Origin: Norana najaformis
Taxonomy: Eukaryota; Annelida; Clitellata; Crassiclitellata; Hormogastridae
DNA: 64,000 bases
Direction of reading: 5' to 3'
Assembly (NCBI GenBank): GCA_964023275.1
Contig: OZ029927.1
Location: forward strand, 13,554,222-13,618,221
Of the stretch, positions 35,850 through 47,200 are shown one piece after another. Every line of letters starts with the position of its first letter. Within the stretch, counting starts at the first letter, position 1. The position numbers and the translations under genes were made by a program. The notes beneath the pieces are model-generated. The model searched no databases, was not told the DNA's origin, and saw only the letters and a program-made list of their open reading frames with translations.

Positions 35850-37200
35850 AACCGGTTGTTGTCTGTTGTCGTTTGGTTAAGTGGCACAGAAAAAAATGCC
35901 TTCTGATTTCCTTTTATAAACACTACAGTAGTTCTACAAATTTATGAGCCTCTTCTGGACCCAGCCAATCAGGAGCAAGGTTATGTCGGTTCCGTACCAG
36001 GTCAGAGAACAGAGCATCAGGCTCTCGGGGAACCACCACAAGACCGTGGCATTACAAGGGGTAGGCCTAAGACTTTCCAAACATCAGTTTCGCGGCACTT
36101 ATAGGCAACAGGACCCTTAAGGGGTGGTGGCCTTTGGTACCTGCATCAAGTCCCGAATCAGAGTATAAAGAACTTTGGAATATAACATGTTTGACCTTTG
36201 AATGTCAACGATAAACCCATGATTCACTCTCTACTGGTAATTCCTTCTTTCAGTATGTCATCTGACTTGATCACAATTGTCCAGTCACATATGCTCATGG
36301 TATCAGATATTTATAGATTTGGGCTCTTTCAGACAACAGTCTTCATTAATTAAGGCATAGTGAAGTAATGCTTCCGTGTCCCTGGGGGGACGTAGAAGAG
36401 GTGCTCATTTCCCATTCTTTGGACCTTAGCCGGCAATGGACGAATGCCAAGATCATGAACATGAGACCAGTGCATTGAATGTATTGCCGGTACCGAATTA
36501 CTTACAAATTACTTAAGCCAGTACTAACTTCTACTGCATGTGCATAAAAACTTCTTTCCCAGGGTCATTACACAGAGTCCACTCAGCAGACTCAAACCAG
36601 CAATCATTAGATCACAAACCAAGTGCACTATCAATAGACCTTTGTTTTTAAGTGTGGCTGCACTTTCTCATGTTTTTACTATTAGTAAGCATGTAGAAAG
36701 AAGTTCATTGTTCCCCGGAGACAATATCAAGCAATTACTCAACAGTCATCTCTTGGGCAACAACAGATAATCTAGTGACTGGGAAATTCAGCTGACAGCC
36801 AAGTGGTCATGCCCATCCTGTTTGTAATTCATTGCTACCCAATTAACTGTTGATAGTCATGCAATTTATTCCAATCTAATCTAATGACTTCTGTAGCAGC
36901 TTGGTTGCCATCATCTTACACAGATGTGGCTCCACATGCATAAGCAACACACGTGACCACCTTGTTATTTAATTAGCCAGGTGACAGTAAGGGTGGGGGT
37001 TAAACATCTTGTTCAGAAGGTGTATGAATTTGCAGGGGCACTGGTGTACACGCCTTCAAAGACCCATGACCACCTGTTGTCCTATTTATTAGCTTTAGGC
37101 AAATGTATGAATTCAAATGAGGCACGCATGTTGGGAAGATGGCTGCTGTGCATTCCTGGATGTTTATATAAAATATATAAACACTGTTTACAGCTCTGCT
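35850..37200. other. gene-free stretch
   Basis: No supported coding region. Fragmentary family 1 SINE tail on the minus strand near 36868-36925 (TCTAATCTAATGACTTCTGT). Confidence 0.55.
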
Positions 37201-37203
37201 TAA

Positions 37204-37760
37204 ATGGCTGATGATGGTGGCGGTGGTGGTGATGATGATGATGATTGTCAGTTGTTGTTGTTTCAGTTGTTGTTTCGGTTGTTGTTGTTTCAGTTGTTGT
37301 TGTTGTTTCAGTTGTTGTTGTTGTTTCAGTTGTTGTTGTTGTTTCAGTTGTTGTTGTTGGTGGTGGTAGTGGTAATGATGATGATGATGATTGTCAGTTG
37401 TTGTTGTTTTGGTTGTTGTTTAGGTTGTTGTTGTTGTTGTTTCAGTTGTTGTTGTTTCAGTTGTTGTTGTTTCAGTTGTTGTTGTTTCAGTTGTTGTTTC
37501 AGTTGTTGTTGTTTCAGTTGTTGTTGTTTCAGTTGTTGTTGTTTCAGTTGTTGTTGTTTCAGTTGTTGTTGTTTCAGTTGTTGTTGTTTCAGTTGTTGTT
37601 GTTTCAGTTGTTGTTGTTTCAGTTGTTGTTGTTTCAGTTGTTGTTGTTTCAGTTGTTGTTGTTTCAGTTGTTGTTGTTTCAGTTGTTGTTGTTTCAGTTG
37701 TTGTTGTTTCAGTTGTTGTTGTTTCAGTTGTTGTTGTTTCAGTTGTTGTTGTTTCAGTTG

Positions 37761-37792
<32 letters not shown>

Positions 37793-37860
37793 GGTGGTGG
37801 TGTGGTGGTGGTGGTGGTGGTGGTGGTGGTGGGTGGTGGTGGTGGTGGTGTTGTTGTTGA
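37204..37860. repeat. compound minisatellite: TTGTTGTTGTTTCAG array and (GGT)n
   Basis: A 15-bp unit TTGTTGTTGTTTCAG (with 12- and 18-bp variants) repeats about 21 times at 37427-37765. A similar shorter run lies at 37250-37350 and a (GGT)n tract at 37775-37855. Long low-complexity frames are open on both strands in several phases, as expected of a triplet-period repeat, so I call no protein. Every unit ends in TTTCAG behind a T-rich run, resembling a 3' splice site in plus orientation. Confidence 0.95.
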
Positions 37861-38509
37861 GGACTTACGTATATGAATGCATGTGTGTGGAAGTGTGGAT
37901 GTGTGCACGTGTATGTGTGCATGAGTGCTTGTGCCTGTAGACAGTATTCTGTCAACATGTACATGTGCCTCTTATCAAGATTTTGCCCTGCACTGACTGG
38001 CGTTTAGAACAAGAAGTCTACTTGTTTTATTGGCAGCTAATTTTTTGTGTGTGTTTTAATTAGCAACTTAAACCCAACTTACCATGCACTTGCACATATG
38101 GGTTTTACGGATCAAATGCTTGGGCATGTGATCTAAAACCAAGTGGCATCCAATCGTCAATCTTATCAAACTTTTGGTAAATTATTGTCATTCTGAAGGA
38201 TTTTCAAAATCTAATACACTCGGGTTATTGCAGTATTTGGTTGTGATATGTTCACGTAATGTTACTAACTTTATGGTCTCCATAAAATTATCTCAACCAA
38301 GAGATGGATATTGGATGGCAACTGGGGCTGTGGATATGACACTGGCAAGCACAGTGAAATTGAGCAGCTTTGAGACTTGTTGGTATTTGGAAGGACGACT
38401 ATAAATTGAATACCAGACTGTGTATCAAATCATCCTTTTAGAGTTTTGGCAAATGAGCACTAATGCAAGTACGAAGGTTAAAAATGTGTCCTGTTTTATG
38501 GAATCCCCG

Positions 38510-38665
38510 ACCTGTCAGATTTCCCTGGTTTCCATGACCTAACGGATTTCGACCAGGCTTCTGCAATGAATTATGATTCTTGACTACGATCCCACTTGAA
38601 GTGACCATCGACTGATGCTTTGTGCATTATGATAACGGTGCTACAGAAGCCATTAGATTAGAATT
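38510..38665 (+). mobile_element. SINE-like element with TTAGATTAG tail
   Basis: Contains GATTTCGACCAGGCTTCTGC, GTGACCATCGACTGATGCTT, GTGCTACAGAAGCCATTAGA. It is the most complete copy of this family and aligns with 2938-3130 (minus), 56880-57030 and 59095-59185. Confidence 0.65.
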
Positions 38666-39060
38666 CCTGTGGTCATGTTTGTGCGTCTGATCCTTCAGGA
38701 TTTTAGAAGAGGTGTTTAAGTGAGTGTGTTGGCCTGATCTCTTTCATTTATCAGGTATAACGACACTTGAAATCACCTGTCTCTGGATCATGTGGTTTGC
38801 CAAAATCGCGTCAGGTGGTCAGTCGTAAGTGGACTGGTGTCCATGACCTGGAAAAAAGCGAGTATTTGCACAGCGCATTTTCAAGCTAAGTCTGCATCGA
38901 TTGACCTAATAGCATGTAGTCGGGTAACTGAATTAACATAAGCATAGCAAAAATCTGGGGCAGGTAACAGGTGCTTGCCATTGATTTATTTATGTATAGG
39001 CACGGTAGAAGTTTTGAATTTCAGTTGTCCCCAAGCCTGCCCTTGTTCCTATTCACTTGA

Positions 39061-39180
39061 ATGACAGCTGTGGGAATAGCCAAACATTTTGACCTTCTTA
39101 CGGTAAATCGGTAAATCGGCTTTCTCCTTTCGATTCACCATAAGAAGGTTAAAACGTTGGGCTATTCCCACAGCTGTCAT
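39061..39180. repeat. 120-bp near-perfect palindrome
   Basis: Two 50-bp arms, ATGACAGCTGTGGGAATAGC... at 39061-39110 and ...GCTATTCCCACAGCTGTCAT at 39131-39180, are inverted copies with five mismatches, around a 20-bp loop. The outer 21 bp are perfect. Candidates are a MITE-like foldback element or a hairpin RNA precursor. No target-site duplication is obvious. Confidence 0.92.
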
Positions 39181-39324
39181 CGGGTCAACTTCAAACAATG
39201 CAGATGGAACGATTTTTGCATTTTCTGTGGATTCTTTTGATGACTTCATGTCACATTCTCATTTCTGACAAGAGAACCAGCAGCATGGGCTGCATATTCA
39301 GCTTATGTTAAGATGCAAGGACAT

Positions 39325-39330
39325 TATATA

Positions 39331-39418
<88 letters not shown>
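39325..39418. repeat. (TA)n microsatellite
   Basis: About 90 bp of TA dinucleotides with one early interruption. Confidence 0.97.
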
Positions 39419-39421
<3 letters not shown>

Positions 39422-40489
39422 GCATGAATAGAAGTGAATGAATAAGTAAACAAGCCTTTTAATATATAGCGGCTGCAGAAAAGTGTAAATCAGACAGGTG
39501 ATGAAAATGATCATTTTCTCATGCATTTTATAAAACTTGCACTTGGTTGCAACCCCTAAATCTGCTTCATGTGACCCATTTTCGAGCTTTGTTTACTAAC
39601 GAAAAGGAGCAGCAGTCTCTTAGGATAACCCAGTGATGGGTTCAAAGTGTAAGCGACACCACTTTCTTAGTCTTAGCATACGATGACTCTCTCTGTCGTT
39701 CTCTGTCTGTGTGTCTGTCTGTCTATCTGTCTTTGTGTGTGTGTGTCTGTCTGTCTGTCTCACTCATTCATTGTCTAATCAGTAACCACAAAATGAAAAA
39801 AATTCAGTTGTTGTGCCTTTCCTTTGTTAGGCTCCTAATGGTTGCTATATAAATATTGTGATACATGAATACATGATTACTTACGTACATCATGCACCTT
39901 GTCTCATAAAATTGACTAGAATCCAGTGTAGCTATTTCTGTTGACAGATTATGGGATACGAGTTTAGCTGGCAAAATTGACCTTTAAAAGCTGATGTAAA
40001 AACAAAGCATCAGTAACTGTTGTTCTAGAAAAATAATGATTGCTAAGGGCAAACCGTGATTTCAGTGGCTTTGTTTGAGTCATGTGAATCTGGCATGTTA
40101 GATCATTAAACGTAGGCGTTGTTATTGGGTATTTATCAACTACCACTTAGGAAATAACTCTCATGTGTGTGTGTGTGTTGGTTTAACCACAATTTCTGAA
40201 TAGATTAGGTAAAAATTACCGGCAGATTTGTAATAATAAGTTAACCGAACTTACTGTATGAACTTTGAGCCTCTGAGAAGTTTATTGTGTAAGAGGTTTG
40301 GAATAAATTGACTAATACAGTACAGTGTACCAACATTGGTGTGACCTTTGTTATATCACTCATCGTTGCCACTGTTACTTCATGCTTTTCCAAGACCTTC
40401 ACAGAGTCTGCCCTGTGCTTGACTTCAAAACTGCATGTACCGTCACCACATCAGTAGTCCATGCTAAACTACACTACTGCAGTAACTGA

Positions 40490-40840
40490 ATAAACACACA
40501 ACCCAAATAAATCTCCTTCAGGCTATCCAGAATGCTATCACTCATGCTATCACTCAAACCCTCAAAGCCCACCACATCACCCCTCCAATCACTTCATTGG
40601 CTTAAAATACCTGAAAAATAGAGTACAAAGTCCTATCACCTTCAGCACACTTCAATCCTCCCAACACACCTATCTAGGTCAGTTACTTGCAATCCAACCA
40701 CTGCATTCAACCCACTCCTCTACCCCTAACACTTCTCTGCCATCTTTTCACCTTGTACTTAATATTTGGAAATAGTTCCTTAGCCATAGCTACTTCACCC
40801 ATGTGGAATAAACTCCCACAAGAACTATGACAGTTTTCTT
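40490..40840 (+). mobile_element. heavily decayed LINE reverse transcriptase C-terminus
   Basis: Plus-strand reading gives LQAIQNAITHAITQT, HHITPPITSLHWLKIPEK and a WNKLP-like end broken by several stops. This order (QNxxxRAxT, LHWL) is that of L2/CR1 reverse transcriptases. Confidence 0.6.
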
Positions 40841-41262
40841 GCTTTCTTTTGGGTGCTGTAGAAAGCTCGTGTTTACTATTACTTCCGATTTGATTTGAAA
40901 TAACCGCAGCATGAGTTGTTTCGGTATTGATTTCTTGCCAGGATTTTGTTTGACAGCTATGATAAACTTCACAACAATGGATGTCAGAGTCTTTATACAA
41001 CTGACTTACTGATTGATCAATTCAAAGCACTCAATCAATCAGTGTGTTTATTTCTTATGAGTGAACATAGAGAGACCCGCGATACTTCACGATGCTGTCA
41101 CGTTGTTCGCTTGTCATGTTTTAAGTATTGTTTGTAGATAATAACAACCTAATTTAGACATACATAACCTAATTTAGACACTGGCTAGCCTCTGTTACTT
41201 TTGCAGAAATGAGATAACATTACACAGCCAAAAAGGCAACGGAAATGTTCGTTTTTTCTGCC

Positions 41263-44200
41263 ATGGACAACGGTACACAAAGGACAACCGATCGTGACAA
41301 TGAAGTGGTCACGCTGTGCAAGGGAACAGATGATGAATTGGTGAGCCTACATTCTGCACTTGGATTTTTTTCAATTTCACTTGTTTTTTGGTGTAATTTA
41401 GATGTAAATATTATAAACATACCATAAAAATATTTCTCTGTTATGGTAGTCTTAGTATTTTTCATGACATTCAAATATACGTGAGTAAAAATTTTTAAAA
41501 GAGAACGAAAAACGGTTCAACTAGAAGTTTAAAAGGAATGAAACTTTTATTACACTAGAAACCGCCATAAATCAAGCTGTCTTTTGAAGCCACTTCAAGA
41601 ACCACCTTATTATGCATTCATGTTGTTATGAGTTTATTTTCTGTAACTGAGCTAATTTTAGGTTCCTTGTTTGTGACCGTTTGATATCAGAATTTACAGT
41701 ATGATGAAGAGTGTTATATTGAATCCCTGGTGTAGTTTGTCAACCATGGGACCCAGTGAGCTGTTGGTGATCACTTATTCCAGGAGGTGGTGCTATACAA
41801 ATTTCTGATGGCACTTCATTTCAGTTGTGTATTGGGTATAGAAGAGCTCGATGGAAGGAAGTCTTGTTTTGGATCTTTGCTGTGCTCACGCTTGGTCTTC
41901 TGTTTCTCGTCACACGCTGGAAACCGGTTTGGCGTGTCATTCTCACCAGCACAAGATGTCGGCTCAGTTGTGCGGAGATGGTTGTTCTGAAGGTAACTTT
42001 ACAGATATTGAATATCTTTTCATCAAACTGTCACCTTCAAGGTCTAATTTTTTACTAGAAAGAATGCATCTGTTACCAGCTCAGTCCTCCATCCGTTTTC
42101 AAGTATGTTAAAACAAGTACCATAGTGAGTTGGGAGTCTGAACAGATGTCTGTTTGTTGGACTTCTGTGGTCCTGTTTGCATCTTGGTTGAATGATTCAT
42201 TGCCTTCTTGACCTCAGTTCTGAGGAGTTCTTTATCGGCCTGTAAACACGTGTTACATTTACCTTTTTCTCATATAAAGTGCTGTAATGTAATGGCATTC
42301 CTGTAATGGCATAGGTTGAGGACTCATCGTCGGCGGTGGCCTGACGGAGGAGAAGCAAAGAAGAAGAAGAATGTAATGGCATGTAATGTAAAGCAGAGAT
42401 AAGAAATTTGTGTACTTACATTGATGTGATGCTTTGGGCTTGACGACCAATAAGTACCACTGGATAAAAAAAGTTTTGTTTTAGACCTTCAAAAAGTTGA
42501 GTATGGCATTGAAATGTATTTGCTTCTCAATGACGAATTTTTGCTTTTTTTCCTGGTGTGCAGGATTCAAATTCATGCACTTTCATTGAAGAAGTTGTCG
42601 TCTGCGATCTCTCAGAGGAATCTTTGTGAGTATAACGTTGTAATTGTAAACTTTAAAATTCCTTAAGTGCGCCTTAAATGCCAAACTCTGGGCAAAACGA
42701 AAAAAAAGTACCATGACTCTGTTAAAGCTTTCCTTGTATCTTGTAACAGCTGTTTTATCAGTTAATTTGGATCAGCTAATTGCATGCTAATGAATTCTGC
42801 TGTTAATTATAATTTGGTCTATATTTACTTTATCTTTATATTTGCGTTATAATATTATTTACTCGGTCTTTATATTTACTTTATCAGAAATGCCAAGTAC
42901 TCGATGCTAGCCGGAGAGTCTGGTCAGAAAGATGTCAGGTTCATTTGCTGCTTTTTTGATGTTTATAAATAAGAAATTCAGAACAATGTAAGGTAATAAC
43001 TACTGTACATATATTTTATTATTACCGTATAGTAGATTCCAGGAGCGCATAGCATGACATAGGAAAGGCACTATTTCCTTGCTGTGGACCTTACCATGAA
43101 AATAGCTTACTAAATTCTGCTGTTGTTTGCAAACAGTTTGCCTGATGCCATTATTATTAGTTGAAGTTTAATTAGTTGTATTGGTGACATTAGAGCCACC
43201 TGCCCTTGACAAAAGATTCATGTTTTTATTGATTTCAATTTGCAAACATTTGATTAGGTTTGGCTCTGAATCGACATTCTCTGCCATGCTTGTTTTGGTA
43301 TGCTTATTGGACATATTCAGGTCATTTTATTAGGAAACGAAACGATAGTTACAGACACTACATCATCATTTTCAAAAGCTTTCTTCATCATTCTGCTTAT
43401 TCTCGCAGGTTACTTAACCCAGAATTCATTATTTGAATATCTGTACTGTCTGCCGTAAGCATCGTGATGCCTTTTCGAGTGCTTTCAGCATCTGTCCTGA
43501 GAGGCCTGAAAGAGAATGTATTTCTAAGCATTTTCACTTTAGGAATAAATTTATGAGCCGTCCACTTAAGGAATAAATTTATGAACCGTCCACTTAAGGA
43601 ATAAATTTATGAGCCGTCCACTTAAGGAATAAATTTATGAACCGTCCAATTAAGGAATAAATTTATGAACCGTCCAATTAAGGAATAAATTTATGAACCG
43701 TCCACTTAAGGAATAAATTTATGAACCGTCCAATTAAGGAATAAATTTATGAACCGTCCAGTTAAGGAATAAATTTATGAACCGTCCACTTAAGGAATAA
43801 ATTTATGAACCGTCCACTTAAGGAATAAATTTATGAACCGTCCAATTAAGGAATAAATTTATGAACCGTCCAATTAAGGAATAAATTTATGAACCGTCCA
43901 ATTAAGGAATAAATTTATGAACCGTCCAATTAAGGAATAAATTTATTGATCTGCTGTTGACAGCTTAGAGGGAATGGTGGAGTACGCTTACGTGAAGGAG
44001 GAAAGATTTATTGCCAGCTCTGATGATAGATCAACACTTACTTCAAAAGGAGTCAGTAAATTTAAAGTCTTTTTTGTTTCAAACTTTAAAAGTATTATAT
44101 GTTCTGCAGGTGGTTTGTGTTGAAGATTCTAACTGTCTGTAAAGTACTTAGAGCTTCGTAATTATCAATTTTGTAATTGTGTCAGAAATTTTTATTAGCT

Positions 44201-47200
44201 CTTGTAACTCAGTTGAATTCTTTGGCGTAGCAGTAGTGATTTTAATGTAAATATTATTATTGTGTTTCAAAGATATTAAAAGATATTAAAGATTTCAAAG
44301 ATATTAAAGATAAATATTATTATTGTGTTTCAAAGTAGAATCTAGTTATTTTTACTTGCTGTTGTTTTCCGAGACAGGCAAAGAATAGGTTGCAAACTGT
44401 TCCTTTTGCATCTGCAGATTTGTAAATGAAGCATAAATAGATACCAAAAAATCATCTTTGTGGGGTTTTTAAAAGGCGCTATATAAATGTTCAGATACTT
44501 TCACGTACATAAGTCAATGGTTGCTTGATTTGTGATGTCATGCACTATTTATAGCTGAAATCTTGCTCTGAATTTTCTAATTTATTATCGATACCTGTAG
44601 CAGGTTGCCATGTTTGTTTATTAATGTAGATTTTGATTAATTTTAGAGAATACTGCTCAGGTATTTCGATCATAAACATGTACGATTCGTATGGAAAGAG
44701 GATGCGAATGGCTTTGTGAAACTCAGGCAAGTTTATTAGTTTGTTTATGTAGATCCATTTTGTTTTATCATATCTTTAGCTTAAACTCAGGGTTCATACG
44801 GACCACTGCTGCAGAGTAATCTAATATCGTCTAGAAATTATAGTAATAACGATGCTGGTAACATTAACAGTTATGACATTGATGGGGACAACAGTGATAG
44901 CAACAACAGTTTGGTTGTTTACGATAATTTGAGCTAAACGTTGTTTCTTTTTCTTTTCTTAGTGGCCTTGACCATGGAGTTAAATGTCAGGAGATGTGTG
45001 AAAACTTCAATGGCTTAACTAGGCAAGAGAGAATCAACAAGTAAGTGCAAATCAGCTTTGACTTCTGCTGTTTTCTGTTACTTCATCATAGTACAATATG
45101 TGCTCTTCTGCCAGTGACTTGTGTTCTTACAAATGCCTATAACAAAACCTTTTTCCTTGTTTTTGTTTGTGTGTTTTAGGCAGTTAGACAGATAATTAGG
45201 CGCTGATTCTAATTAGCATAATCAATTTGGAAGTGAAGTGGTAACAGTTTTTAAGCATTTGAGGTTTGGAAAGTGTCGATTTTGTTTTGTTGCTGATTTT
45301 AACCCGACTTGCTACTGTATCTCATCAAGTATTTTAACTCTTTTGCTACAACATGTTGTCAAGTACTTTAATTCTCTTGCTAATGTGTTTCATCAAGTAC
45401 CAGCAGCATTGTTTCATCAAGTACCATTTTGCATTGTGTCTGATCAAGTAGGAGCAGGCAGGTAGACAGTCAGATGGCTGCAATGGAAAACGTAGAATGG
45501 AATTGGCAAGATAGATAAGGGAAGAGGAGGAATAAGAAGGTGGATCAGAATAAGATTTGTGGAAAAAGAGTGTTAGAAGAGAAGTGATGAGTTTGCTTTA
45601 TTTTGTTATTACATAATTATTTGTTCTCATATTTTGTATTTTCCTCTGATTTCTGACAACAGCTGTTTATTTTGATAGGTTGCTACTCTTTGGTCCAAAC
45701 AGCATCTTGGTTGAAGTGAAGTCATATTTTAAGCTATTTTTTGAGGAGGTAACTGTGTTGGGTTTCACTGCTTTGTGTGTTTATTCCTTCACTTGATGAT
45801 TGCTGTGTTGCGTAGTTCGTGTATGTTATTAGTCATGGATAATTATAGTAGCTACCAGACAATTGTGTAAAAATCATGATGTGACTAGAATTAAGCTGAT
45901 TTGTTTGTTTAATATGTTACTTTCATTTTGGCTGAGGTTTTGTCATTTGTCAGTTATGATGACAGCGATTGCACTAATCATCTCTGTGATCATATTTTCA
46001 TTTTTTGACATTCCTGTGATTTGTTTTAATTTTATTACTGTGTTATAAATATCACAGTGGATTTTTATGGAAGATGTTAAACTTTGAGTGTAATGTAACA
46101 CAAAATCCAATAAAAGTGCAAAAATTATAGTGGTTTTAAAACACAGGCTTTGAAAATATGTATTTCTGCATTTGAATATTTTCTGTTTACTTGCTTCCTT
46201 GGTTACTTATTGTTATTATTATTATTGTAATTATTATTATTATTATTTTATTGTTATTATTATTAATTTTATTATTATTATTATTATTTTATCGTTATTA
46301 TTATTAATTTTATTATTATTATTATTATTGATTCTATTAATATTTATTTACTATTGATTTAAAACTTCATTATACTGTTTCAAATTAAACATTGCTTGTG
46401 TATGTAAAGTGATATATCCCATGGCTATTCTTATGCAAATTGGCGGCTGTTCTTAATACTGCCTTCTTTTGTTGTTTCGTAGGTTCTGAATCCATTCTAC
46501 GTTTTCCAGATATTCAGTGTTGCCTTATGGTTCTCTGACAATTATTACATATATGCATCGTGCATTGTTCTCATATCAACTGTCTCTCTTGGTGTTGAGC
46601 TTTATGAAACACACAAAGTGAGTGGCTTCTGAACAAATGAGCACTTAACCACCTTTGTGTTCACGACTTTGTGCTTTAGTAGTGTAATATTGCCGTAATT
46701 GTAAACTCTGCTTTAGTTAAGTGCAAAAACAGACTGTGTGAAGGTGACCTGCTTATACTAAACTGAACCAATCTCTTTATTAGTCATCAATGGAATTCTT
46801 GTACGTTGATAGACAAAAGATCATTTTACATGTGTCAAAAAAAACTTGGAGGTTACTTGTACCGCTAACTGAGCTGCCCTATTTTGGTTGTATACACTTT
46901 TATAATTAACAACTATTAGAAACAAGTTCTTTTATTGACTGCAATAAACAATTGCAGTATTGCAGATGATAAAACAGCAGTTATTTCGGAAAATTAAGGA
47001 GTCTTAATACAGTTTTGAAGTGGTGCAAATGGGAGAAGTTTGTGATATTGGCGAGTAGCGAGTAGGGAATTCTGTTGTGGCTCACTCAATAGTTATGGGA
47101 GAATTTTCTAATATTTATGGGTGCAACGTTTCTGTGACATTTTCCTACAGATCCTGCTTGTATCCTGGTCATTCAGTCCTTTTTAAGTGTTTTCATACAT

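Noticed and set aside
37204-37964. Long frames of 160-230 residues rich in Cys/Phe/Ser, Val, Gln/Leu/Lys or Thr/Glu on both strands
   Set aside because: They arise from a triplet-period minisatellite that is open in several phases at once; no start context, splice support or non-repetitive domain.
41245-41262. Earlier in-frame ATG for the P5B ATPase
   Set aside because: Weaker start context (GAAATGT) than ATG 41263 (GCCATGG); kept as an alternative that adds only six residues.
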